Assembly: GCA_964458575.1 (NCBI GenBank)
Contig: CAYWMD010000012.1
Coordinates: 57,135 to 121,134 of the forward strand
DNA length: 64,000 bases
From: CAYWMD01 sp964458575
Lineage (GTDB): Bacteria > Verrucomicrobiota > Verrucomicrobiia > Limisphaerales > JADLHS01
Reading direction: 5' to 3'
Under the pieces are notes generated by a model that worked only from the letters and a program-made list of their open reading frames with translations, was not told where the DNA came from and did no database searches. This document shows, one piece after another, positions 27,161 to 34,733 of this stretch (position 1 is its first letter; every line of letters begins with the position of its first letter). The translations under genes and the position numbers were made by a program.

Positions 27161-27535
27161 ATGGACAAACTCAACACACTTCAAGACCTGAGCCGCTTCC
27201 GCGAAGAGCAAAAGCGCGCGATGCGGGCCCGCCGCGACACGGGCACGTGGATCTCCATCGGCATGGGCACTTGCGGCATCGCCGCCGGCGCGCGCGAGAC
27301 CATGGAGTCCATCCAAGCCGAGCTCGCGCGGCGGCAGATCGAAGCCGAAGTCGCGAGCGTCGGCTGCATTGGAATGTGCGCGAAGGAGCCGCTGGTGGAC
27401 ATTCAGCAGGCCGGCGGGCCGCACGTGCTTTACGCGAACATCCAGCCCGACATGGTGGGCCGTTTGATTGAAGAACACATCCTGCGCGGTCAACCCGTGA
27501 AGGAATGGGTGATTTGCCGGATGACCGCCGACTGA
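27161..27535 (+). CDS. HndB-like (2Fe-2S) ferredoxin-domain protein
   Basis: The 124-residue protein has a thioredoxin-like fold. The first ligand loop is 'GMGTCGIAAGARE' with only Cys38; the position of the usual second Cys is Gly/Ala. The second loop has 'VGCIGMCAKEP' (Cys69, Cys73). Proteins with this loop occur as HndB in NADP-reducing and bifurcating hydrogenases. It lies between the large subunit gene and the NuoF-GltD gene, at gaps of 13 and 18 bp, so it is probably a subunit of the same complex. Whether it holds a cluster with three Cys is open. Confidence 0.85.
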   Translation: MDKLNTLQDLSRFREEQKRAMRARRDTGTWISIGMGTCGIAAGARETMESIQAELARRQIEAEVASVGCIGMCAKEPLVDIQQAGGPHVLYANIQPDMVGRLIEEHILRGQPVKEWVICRMTAD

Positions 27536-27553
27536 AACGCACTGAAGCAAGCC

Positions 27554-30500
27554 ATGCAACCTCACAAACACCAGGACACCGCGGACATCACGGGGCCGGC
27601 GTCGGACTTTGCGGAGGTTCTGGTCTGTCGCGGCGCGACGTGCAAGGCCGAGCCGATTGTGCGCGCCTTGGAGAGCGAGATTCAACGCGCGGGTCTGGTG
27701 GGGCAGGTGCGGTTGGGTCGCCACAATTGCCGCGGCCTTTGCGCTGCCGGCCCGACCGTCACGTTGATGCCGCGCGGCATTCTTTACGGTGGCGTGCGGC
27801 CGGAGGACGCTGCGGAAATTGTTCAAGAAACCATCGTTGAAGGCCGCGTGATCAACCGGCTCGCGTGGAAAGCGCCATCGGCGGTTGAATCTCTCCCACT
27901 GTTCCGCGACACGGCTTTCACGCGCAAACAACTGCGCATCGCGCTGCGCAATTGCGGCCTGATTGATCCCGAACGGGTCGAGGACTACGTCGCCCGCGAT
28001 GGTTATCGCGCGCTGGGAAAAGTTCTGACTGAAATGTCGCCAGAGGAAGTGATCCGCGAGGTCAAGGAATCCGGCCTGCGCGGTCGCGGCGGCGGCGGCT
28101 TTCCGGCAGGCGTCAAATGGGAACTGTGCCGCAAGACTCCGGGCGATCTGAAATACACGATCTGCAACGCCGACGAAGGCGACCCCGGCGCGTTCATGGA
28201 CCGCTCGATTCTGGAAAGCGACCCACACGCCGTGATCGAAGGCATGATCATCGCCGCTTACGCGATGGGCTCGCGCGAGGGTTACATTTACTGTCGCGAA
28301 GAATATCCGCTGGCGATTGGCCGCTTGCAGATTGCCATCGCTCAGGCCACGGACCTCGGTCTGCTGGGCGAAAACATCCTCGGCAGTTCGTTCAGCTTCG
28401 ACATTCAAATCAAAGGCGGCGCGGGTGCTTTTGTTTGCGGCGAAGAAACCGCGTTGATTGCGTCCATCGAGGGCCGGCGCGGCGAGCCACGTCCGCGTCC
28501 GCCGTACCCGGCGGTGTCCGGGCTTTGGGGCAAACCCACGAACATTAACAACGTCAAAAGCTACGCCATCACGCCGCAGATCATTTTGAACGGGGCGAAG
28601 TGGTTCGCCGACATTGGCAGCCCGCGTTCGCCCGGCACGGCGATTTTTGCCCTGACTGGTAAGGTGAACAACACCGGGCTGGTGGAAGTGCCGATGGGGA
28701 TTCCGCTCGGCGACATCGTGTTCGACGTGGGCGGCGGCATTCCGCGCGGCAAAGTTTTCAAAGCCGTCCAAACCGGTGGTCCGCTGGGCGGTTGTCTGCC
28801 GGCCAGTTCGTTGAACACGCCCGTGGATTTCGATTCGCTTCAACAAGCCGGCGCCGTGATGGGCTCGGGCGGAATGATCGTGGTGGACGACGATACGTGC
28901 ATGGTCGAGTTGGCCCGTTACTTCCTTCGATTCGCCGCGGCCGAGTCCTGCGGCAAATGTGTTCCCTGCCGGATCGGCGGGCAGCGATTGCTCGAAGCGC
29001 TCACACGCATCACCGAAGGCCACGGCACGCGGAAGGACCTGGACATCATCCGCGAAATCTCGGCGAAGTTGCAGGACACGTCGCTGTGCGGGTTGGGCCA
29101 GCGCACGCCCGGTCCGGTCATGAGCGTCCTGCGGTTCTTTGAAGACGAGTTTCTCGCGCACATTGACAACAAACTCTGCCCCGCCGGCCAATGCAAGGCG
29201 CTCGTCCGCGCCAAATGCGTGAACACCTGCCCGGCGGGCGTGGACACGCCGGCTTACCTCGCGTTGGTGGCTCAAGGCCGCTACGCCGACGGACTCGCGA
29301 TTCATCTCGAACGCAATCCGTTTCCGCTGATCTGCGGCCGCGCGTGCCCGGCCTTCTGCGAAACGAAATGTCGGCGTGGCGAAATTGACGAGCCGATTGC
29401 CATCCGCCTCGTGAAACGTTTCATGGCCGACACGACGCACACGCAGCCGTGGACCGCGCCGACGATGGGAACATCCGAGGAGCGCAAGGCAGCCGCCAAA
29501 CGAAAGGTCGCCGTGATTGGCGCAGGTCCCGCGGGAATGACCGCTGCGTTGCGTCTCGCGCAGCACGGTTATTCGGTCACGGTCTTTGACCGGTTCTCCA
29601 TTCCGGGCGGCATGATGAGTTGGGCGATTCCCGAATACCGGCTGCCACGGAAGTCGTTGTTGGAGGACATGGACCGGATCCTCAAGGCTGGCGTGGAATT
29701 GAAGTGCAACCAGATGCTCGGCCGCGATTTCACGTTGGACGATCTGCTGGATCGCAACGGTTTCAGCGCCGTGGTGCTGGCCATCGGCGCGCACAAGAGC
29801 CGGTCGTTGGGAATACCCGGCGAGGAAAACAGCGGCGTGCTCAACGGCATTGATTTCCTGCGCGAAGTGGCCGCGGATTCGTGGCGCCGGCACGACGGCA
29901 GCACCAAACCGCAAGCGTTGCCCGACCTGCGCGGGAAGCGCGTCGGCGTGGTGGGCGGCGGCGACGTGGCCATTGACGCGGCCCGCGCGGCGTTGCGACT
30001 GGGCGCGCGCGAAGTTCATGTGATGTATCGCCGCACCGGCGACGACATGCCGGCCACGCATCTGCCGGAGGAAATTGAGGGCGCGCTGCACGAAGGCGTT
30101 CACCTGCACACGATGGTCAACCCAATTGAAGTTCTCGGCTCAGGCCAGGTCACCGGCGTGCGCCTGCAACGACAGCGCCTCGCTGAATTCGACAACACTG
30201 CCCGCCGCAAACCAGTGCCGGTTGAAAGCGAAGTTTATACGTTGAACCTCGACTTTCTGATTTCCGCCATCGGCCAGACACCGGACCTCTCGTGTGTGGG
30301 ACGTGAAGAACTCTCGGCGACGCGCGCGCAAACGCTGGTGGTTAACGAAGCCTTCGGCACCAATCGCCCGGGGATTTTCGCGGCGGGCGACGTTGTCAGC
30401 GGCCCGGCCACCATCGTGCAAGCCGTGGCGCACGGAAACCTGGTCGCGTTGGCCGTGGATGAATGGCTGCGCACCGGCAAGATGACCAAGCCGCGTTTTG

Positions 30501-30742
30501 CGACGCAGCATCATGACGTTTGCCTCGCTCATGCCATGGACGATTTTGCCAACGTCCACCGCCCGGCGAACCCGCGAACGCCGCTGCCGGAACGCGAGAA
30601 CAATTTCAAGGAAGTCGAGTTGGGCTACACGGAACAAATGGCGCAAACCGAAGCCAAGCGCTGTCTGCGTTGCGACCTGGAATGGTTGGATTTCATGAAA
30701 CTGCCCCGCCCATCGGAAACGGAAGAGGTTGCGCAACGCTGA
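27554..30742 (+). CDS. NuoF-GltD fusion flavoprotein of second hydrogenase module
   Basis: A 1062-residue two-part enzyme. Residues 20-95: thioredoxin-like [2Fe-2S] domain (Cys25, 30, 59, 63). Residues 120-530: NuoF with the NADH/FMN loop 'GLRGRGGGGFPAGVKW' (175-189), 'CNADEGDPGAFMDR', SLBB, and 'ESCGKCVPCR' plus Cys512 for [4Fe-4S]. Residues 540-1062: GltD/NfnB-type half with eight Cys for two [4Fe-4S] clusters (542, 547, 555, 559; 594, 598, 602, 606), FAD site 'GAGPAG' (656-661) and a second nucleotide site 'GGGDVA' (801-806). In bifurcating NiFe hydrogenases NuoF instead ends in ferredoxin domains. This one could react with NAD(H) and NADP(H) through separate flavins (inference). No frameshift or internal stop joins the halves. 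Confidence 0.93.
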   Translation: MQPHKHQDTADITGPASDFAEVLVCRGATCKAEPIVRALESEIQRAGLVGQVRLGRHNCRGLCAAGPTVTLMPRGILYGGVRPEDAAEIVQETIVEGRVINRLAWKAPSAVESLPLFRDTAFTRKQLRIALRNCGLIDPERVEDYVARDGYRALGKVLTEMSPEEVIREVKESGLRGRGGGGFPAGVKWELCRKTPGDLKYTICNADEGDPGAFMDRSILESDPHAVIEGMIIAAYAMGSREGYIYCREEYPLAIGRLQIAIAQATDLGLLGENILGSSFSFDIQIKGGAGAFVCGEETALIASIEGRRGEPRPRPPYPAVSGLWGKPTNINNVKSYAITPQIILNGAKWFADIGSPRSPGTAIFALTGKVNNTGLVEVPMGIPLGDIVFDVGGGIPRGKVFKAVQTGGPLGGCLPASSLNTPVDFDSLQQAGAVMGSGGMIVVDDDTCMVELARYFLRFAAAESCGKCVPCRIGGQRLLEALTRITEGHGTRKDLDIIREISAKLQDTSLCGLGQRTPGPVMSVLRFFEDEFLAHIDNKLCPAGQCKALVRAKCVNTCPAGVDTPAYLALVAQGRYADGLAIHLERNPFPLICGRACPAFCETKCRRGEIDEPIAIRLVKRFMADTTHTQPWTAPTMGTSEERKAAAKRKVAVIGAGPAGMTAALRLAQHGYSVTVFDRFSIPGGMMSWAIPEYRLPRKSLLEDMDRILKAGVELKCNQMLGRDFTLDDLLDRNGFSAVVLAIGAHKSRSLGIPGEENSGVLNGIDFLREVAADSWRRHDGSTKPQALPDLRGKRVGVVGGGDVAIDAARAALRLGAREVHVMYRRTGDDMPATHLPEEIEGALHEGVHLHTMVNPIEVLGSGQVTGVRLQRQRLAEFDNTARRKPVPVESEVYTLNLDFLISAIGQTPDLSCVGREELSATRAQTLVVNEAFGTNRPGIFAAGDVVSGPATIVQAVAHGNLVALAVDEWLRTGKMTKPRFATQHHDVCLAHAMDDFANVHRPANPRTPLPERENNFKEVELGYTEQMAQTEAKRCLRCDLEWLDFMKLPRPSETEEVAQR

Positions 30743-30753
30743 ACCAGCGGAGC

Positions 30754-30772
30754 GCGAGTTGTCCCAACTCGC
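30754..30772. terminator. Hairpin after the NuoF-GltD gene
   Basis: A perfect 8-bp stem (GCGAGTTG / CAACTCGC) with a 3-base loop lies 12 bases past the stop. No T-run follows, so it may be an mRNA-stabilising or REP-like hairpin rather than an intrinsic terminator. Confidence 0.4.
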
Positions 30773-30909
30773 AGCGCCTGAGAACGGGTGATTGCTCAAG
30801 ACTCGGGAAGCCTCCTCACGTTGCCAACTGCTGCGGATTGAGGACAATCAGCGCTCCGAAAAATTGTTCACCACTCGCCGAACCAAGGTTTTTATCTTAC
30901 ACTCGACCC

Positions 30910-31377
30910 GTGAGCAATGGTGCAAACTCAACGTCCCCCGTGAACTTCCTGGTGATCGGTTACGGCAACACGTTGCGATCCGATGACGGTGTCGGGCCGA
31001 AAGTTGCCGAAGCCGTGGAAGCGATGAAACTGCCGGGCGTGCGCACACTGGTCTGCCAGCAACTCTCGCCGGAATACGCCGAGCCGATTTCACATGCCGA
31101 CACGGTCATCTTCGTGGATGCCGCCGTGGACGCGCCAAAGGAAGTTCAGTTGCGTCCGCTGGAGCCAAACGAATCCTCACAGCTCATGGCCCACGCCGCC
31201 GATCCGCGCACGATGCTGGCGCTGGCCCGCGATGTGTTCGGGCATGCGCCCAAGGCTTGGTGGTTGACCATTCCCGCCGTGAGTCTGGAATTTTCTGAAA
31301 AGTTGTCACCCGAAGCGCAACGGGGTTTCGCCGAAGCCGTGGAAAAAATCCAGGCGCTCTGCTGCCGAACACCGTAG
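30910..31377 (+). CDS. hoxW: Hydrogenase maturation protease (HoxW/HyaD-like, M52)
   Basis: The frame has no ATG near the conserved start. A GTG at 30910 (155 residues) is chosen, and a GTG at 30940 is possible. The product begins with 'FLVIGYGNTLRSDDGVGPKV', the M52 signature. 'TVIFVDAAVD' carries the second conserved acid, and 'MAHAADPRTMLAL' has the His expected to bind nickel. Such proteases remove the C-terminal tail of NiFe large subunits. Only one is present although two HoxH-type proteins need trimming, so it may serve both; the Ech-like large subunit needs none. Confidence 0.88.
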   Translation: MSNGANSTSPVNFLVIGYGNTLRSDDGVGPKVAEAVEAMKLPGVRTLVCQQLSPEYAEPISHADTVIFVDAAVDAPKEVQLRPLEPNESSQLMAHAADPRTMLALARDVFGHAPKAWWLTIPAVSLEFSEKLSPEAQRGFAEAVEKIQALCCRTP

Positions 31378-31405
31378 CGGCTTTCGGAAGAAAGCCGCCG
31401 CTTTT
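31377..31405 (+). terminator. Intrinsic-type terminator after the protease gene
   Basis: A 9-bp perfect stem (GCGGCTTTC / GAAAGCCGC) with a GGAA loop overlaps the stop codon of the protease gene and is followed by CGCTTTT. The GC-rich stem plus a short T-run is a plausible end for the second hydrogenase operon. Confidence 0.6.
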
Positions 31406-31492
31406 GCCCGACTTTCGCAACCGTAGGCTGGCAATGCGCAAGCGGTTGATAAGTCAACGTCCGCCCGGAAAGGTCTGGACCAAAATCACAGA

Positions 31493-31705
31493 TTGACACA
31501 AACGGTGCTGCTGGAATATCAGAATCTGTACGATTCGCTCATGCTGAATCCACGAATTGATATCAAAGAGCCTAAGTGGCTCTTGGCAATTTCTGACGAG
31601 GAGTTCCAGAAATTCAATCCGTCGCAACGCAACACTTTGGTTTCCGAATTCTTGGAGACTGTTCGCGAGTCCCACGATGCAACCCTCCCGCCAAAAAGCC
31701 GGTAG
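31493..31705 (+). CDS. Small hypothetical protein
   Basis: A 70-residue frame starting at TTG, acidic and helical in appearance ('KEPKWLLAISDEEFQKFN', 'LVSEFLETVRESHD'). No family is recognised. Its base composition is lower in GC than its neighbours. It overlaps the start of the next small membrane-protein gene by 29 bases. It could be real, but the weak start codon keeps confidence low. Confidence 0.35.
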   Translation: MTQTVLLEYQNLYDSLMLNPRIDIKEPKWLLAISDEEFQKFNPSQRNTLVSEFLETVRESHDATLPPKSR

Positions 31706-32027
31706 AAGTCTGCCCTGCTGGTTGTTGCCGCAAAGAGGTAAGTTGCACTCCAAAGCGCGCCTTCTCTTCGGTTTCTTCGGGAACGTGGTGCTACTCATTT
31801 ACGTGCTGCCACGGCAGGATCATCTATTCGACATCCGCGACTACCGCTACGTGCCGCTCGATTTGATGATGATTTTCTTGCTCGCGACTATTCCGCTTAT
31901 TGTCGTGATTGGTGTTCTGCCGGTGCTTCTTTCCGATCGTCTGATTTTCCGGTGGCTGGGAATTGCGCTGTCAATTTTTCCGGCGTGCCTGGCAGTCGCC
32001 GAATGGCTCCAGTTATTGACACTCTGA
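31677..32027 (+). CDS. Small membrane protein, unknown function
   Basis: The start chosen is the ATG at 31677, giving 116 residues. Three hydrophobic helices are visible ('LLFGFFGNVVLLIYVL', 'LMMIFLLATIPLIVVIGVLP', 'WLGIALSIFPACLAVAEWL') with polar loops between them. No family is recognised. It is convergent with hypB and less GC-rich than the surrounding hydrogenase genes, which suggests independent origin. Confidence 0.5.
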   Translation: MQPSRQKAGRSLPCWLLPQRGKLHSKARLLFGFFGNVVLLIYVLPRQDHLFDIRDYRYVPLDLMMIFLLATIPLIVVIGVLPVLLSDRLIFRWLGIALSIFPACLAVAEWLQLLTL

Positions 32028-32051
32028 GTCAAAAAGAGAGATGAAGAGTTT

Positions 32052-32074
32052 GCGGCGCTCTGCCGAGGCGCCGC
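32052..32074. repeat. GC-rich palindrome between convergent genes
   Basis: GCGGCGC and GCGCCGC arms pair around a short inner stem. The palindrome lies exactly between the small membrane gene and the end of hypB, so it may end transcription from both sides or be a REP-type repeat. It resembles the arms of the palindrome inside hypF at 42946. Confidence 0.45.
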
Positions 32075-32847
32075 TACGAGCCACTTTGCTTTACTAGAAA
32101 GTCCAACCACGCCTTCATGCCCGCGCCCGTTTTCGCAGATAACTCGAACACCCGGGCGTGATGGCTGATGCGTTTGAGATTCGCCAAAGCTTGCTCGCGA
32201 TTGAAACCCGCCGCCTCCGCCAGATCGCTCTTGGTGACCACGGCGACGTTTGCCGAGTGAAACATGGGAGGATACTTCAACGGTTTGTCTTCGCCCTCAG
32301 TGACGGACAGCAGCACCACGCGCAAATCTTCGCCCAGGTCATAATCGGCGGGGCAAACCAGGTTGCCGACGTTTTCGATGACCAGCACGTCCAGCTTGTC
32401 GAGATCGAGTTGAGCCGCCGCTTTGGAAACCATTTCCGCATCGAGATGGCAAACCGTGCCGGTGGTGATTTGCACGACGGGAATCTTCGCCTTGCGCAAT
32501 TCCGCGGCGTCGTTGTCCGTGGCGAGATCGCCCACAATCACGCCGACGCGCAGCTTCTTCCCCAGCTTTGCGGCGGTTTCGCGGATAAACGTGGTCTTGC
32601 CGGAGCCGGGTGAGGACACGACGTTCAGCACGAGGAGTTTTTTAGCGCGGAAGAAACCGCGATTCCGTTCCGCCAGCCGGTCGTTCTTTTCCATCAACGA
32701 TCGGTTGAGACTCAAAGTCTTGCTGCCGTGCGCATGATCGTGCGGGTGATCGTGGTCGTGGTGATGATGACCGTGTCCGTGGTCGTGGGAATGACCGCCG
32801 ACTTTCACATCGCCGCCACCAAGTCCGCATCCACATTCTTTGCACAT
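32074..32847 (-). CDS. hypB: Hydrogenase nickel incorporation GTPase HypB
   Basis: The 257-residue protein has an N-terminal 'CKECGCG' nickel site and a His-rich nickel-storage stretch (about residues 19-41). The G domain follows, with P-loop 'SSPGSGKTT', 'VGDLATDNDA', the Cys-His metal switch 'TGTVCHLD', 'VIENVGNLVCP' and 'TKSDL'. With HypA it delivers Ni to the large subunits. It is transcribed in the same direction as the Ech-like operon and is separated from the GltD-like gene by 117 bp. Confidence 0.97.
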   Translation of the reverse strand: MCKECGCGLGGGDVKVGGHSHDHGHGHHHHDHDHPHDHAHGSKTLSLNRSLMEKNDRLAERNRGFFRAKKLLVLNVVSSPGSGKTTFIRETAAKLGKKLRVGVIVGDLATDNDAAELRKAKIPVVQITTGTVCHLDAEMVSKAAAQLDLDKLDVLVIENVGNLVCPADYDLGEDLRVVLLSVTEGEDKPLKYPPMFHSANVAVVTKSDLAEAAGFNREQALANLKRISHHARVFELSAKTGAGMKAWLDFLVKQSGS

Positions 32848-32964
32848 ATCAATCCAACCCGCGCCGGCGTGCTCTTGAAATCAAGAGCGTGTTACTGTCA
32901 GAAAACGCCGACGCGTTGGGAATATCACTGATGCACCCGGTGCGCGCAAACCTTGCTTTGGCCT

Positions 32965-34383
32965 TTACGCACCAGACTTTGCGGTTTCCGGACGGGCCGC
33001 TAGGTAGCGGTCCATGGCGATGGACGCTTTCTGCGCGCCCTGCACGACTTCCACCAGCGGCACAGGGCCATGCACGATGGAGCCGCCGGCAAATACGCCG
33101 GGCAGATTCGTCATCTGGTTTTCATCCACCACCAGGCGGTCCTGTCCGTCCTTTTCGAGCCGGGCAAAGTCATCGGTCACCGGCAGTCGTGGTGCGGTGA
33201 AGCCGTAGGCCACAAACACAATGTCCGCGGGAACATCAAACTCCGAATTGGCGACCGGTTTGACTTCGGGCCGGCTGGATTCAGTACGCTCAATCACTTC
33301 CATTCGGACGCAACGAACGTGCGTTACTTCGCCGCGAGCGTTGCCGAGTACGGCCACGGGTTGCGCAAGGAACATAAACTGCGCGCCTTCTTCCCGGGTA
33401 TCCGTGTATTCCTCGGCATCGGCCGGAAGACTCGCTTCGTCCCGGCGATAAAGGCACGTCACGCTGGCGGCGCCGCGGCGGATGGCCACACGCAAAACAT
33501 CCATCGCCGTGTCGCCGCCGCCCAGGACCACGACCCGCTTGTTGTGCACATCCACGCTGGGTGCGCCTTCCGAAATGAACGGCACCGACTGGCAAACTCC
33601 GCGCAGTTCGGCCCCCGGCACATCCAGCGGAACCGATTCGGCCCGGACAAATCCCAGAAACACCGCATCAAAGTCCCGTCGCAGATCGCTCAACTTCACA
33701 TCGGAGCCGAATTTGGCGCCCATGCGAAACTGGATGCCGCGCTTTTGCAACAGGTCCACGCGACGGGCGACCATTCCCAGGTCCACCCGAAAACCCGGCA
33801 GGCCATTCATCATCCGGCCACCGGCTTTTTGGCGCGAATCGAAAACGGTGACGGCGTAGCCCTGACGCGAGAGCGCGTCGGCGGTCACCAGTCCGCAGAT
33901 GCCGGAGCCGATCACCGCCACGCGCTGGTTTTTGCGCGGGGCGAGCGACGGTTCGACGATTCCGTGTTTCCATCCGTAATCGAGCAGGAAACGCGTGATG
34001 GCGCGGATGGGCACTGGCTCGGATTTTCCCGTCAGGATGCAATCGCGTTCGCAGATGCGCCCGCCCACGCACGTGTGCGACGCCAATTCGGGAATGTTGT
34101 GCGTGGCGAAGAAAAGCTGCGCCGCCTCGGCGAACTGCCCCGCGGCAGTCAATTCCAGCAATTCCGGGATGGGGCAATTAAGCGGACACGCCTCGACGCA
34201 ACTGGGATTCGGACATTGGACGCAGCGACGCGCCTGTTCGCGAACCGTGGCTTCGTCGTACGTGGCGGCGGTTTCGCGAAAATCGGCGATCCGCTCGCTC
34301 GGCGGACGTTTGGGCGGTTCGATGCGGTCAATTTCTCGCCACGCATACTTGGCGGTCCCGCTGGGTGACGGGGTTGGATTCAT
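32965..34383 (-). CDS. GltD/NfnB-like FAD/NAD(P) oxidoreductase
   Basis: I chose the ATG at 34381-34383 (472 residues) over a TTG at 34416 that would overlap the upstream gene. The N-terminal Fer4_20-type part has Cys54, 57, 62, 66, 70 and Cys105, 111, 115, enough for two [4Fe-4S] clusters. The FAD motif 'GSGICG' (159-164) and the nucleotide motif 'VVVLGGGDTAMDV' follow, with 'GVFAGGSIVHGP' near the end. It has the architecture of the small subunit of glutamate synthase and of NfnB. No gltB-like gene is nearby. Lying 19 bp after the Ech-like ferredoxin gene, it more likely feeds electrons between NAD(P)H and the membrane hydrogenase (inference). Confidence 0.88.
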   Translation of the reverse strand: MNPTPSPSGTAKYAWREIDRIEPPKRPPSERIADFRETAATYDEATVREQARRCVQCPNPSCVEACPLNCPIPELLELTAAGQFAEAAQLFFATHNIPELASHTCVGGRICERDCILTGKSEPVPIRAITRFLLDYGWKHGIVEPSLAPRKNQRVAVIGSGICGLVTADALSRQGYAVTVFDSRQKAGGRMMNGLPGFRVDLGMVARRVDLLQKRGIQFRMGAKFGSDVKLSDLRRDFDAVFLGFVRAESVPLDVPGAELRGVCQSVPFISEGAPSVDVHNKRVVVLGGGDTAMDVLRVAIRRGAASVTCLYRRDEASLPADAEEYTDTREEGAQFMFLAQPVAVLGNARGEVTHVRCVRMEVIERTESSRPEVKPVANSEFDVPADIVFVAYGFTAPRLPVTDDFARLEKDGQDRLVVDENQMTNLPGVFAGGSIVHGPVPLVEVVQGAQKASIAMDRYLAARPETAKSGA

Positions 34384-34402
34384 AATCGGACTGTTTGGTT
34401 GC

Positions 34403-34732
34403 TCAAAAAGACTCAAGATCGCGTGTCACGGTAGGCGCGCCGTGATTGCCTTCCAGTGCAAGACTGTCCTTCGGACAAGCCTCGACGCAGTAACCGCACG
34501 AAATGCAGCGCAGGCGGTGAATCGCCCATTTCTTGTTGGCGCGGTTCACGACGATTGCGCCGGTCGGACATTTCTTTGCGCAGACGTTGCAGTAAACGCA
34601 GTTGTCCTTGGTGAACACCAGTTTGCCGCGGGACCCGGCCACGGGCTTGCGCGGCTCGAACGGATACTGGGTGGTGGCCGGTTTCTTCAACGCCCATTTC
34701 AGGGCCAGCTTGGACATTTTGAAGTAGGCCAT
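34403..34732 (-). CDS. echF: Ech-like hydrogenase 2[4Fe-4S] ferredoxin subunit (NuoI/EchF-like)
   Basis: The ATG at 34730-34732 has an AAAGGTG ribosome-binding site, giving 109 residues. Two clusters are marked by 'CVYCNVCAKKCPTGA' and 'CISCGYCVEACPKDS'. The N-terminal 'MSKLALKWALKKPATTQYPF' segment resembles EchF/HycF/NuoI. It links an outside electron donor, probably ferredoxin or the GltD-like protein, to the small subunit. One base separates it from the echE-like stop. Confidence 0.92.
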   Translation of the reverse strand: MAYFKMSKLALKWALKKPATTQYPFEPRKPVAGSRGKLVFTKDNCVYCNVCAKKCPTGAIVVNRANKKWAIHRLRCISCGYCVEACPKDSLALEGNHGAPTVTRDLESF

Positions 34733-34733
34733 A

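Noticed and set aside
27011..30109. 1032-codon open frame on the minus strand opposite the NuoF-GltD gene
   Set aside because: It is a mirror of a high-GC gene: the sequence is rich in His, Arg and Ala without any domain, while the plus strand encodes full cofactor motifs.
32965..34383. Glutamate synthase small subunit as a housekeeping gltD
   Set aside because: No gltB is adjacent and it follows the Ech-like genes closely on the same strand; a hydrogenase-linked role is favoured, though not proven.
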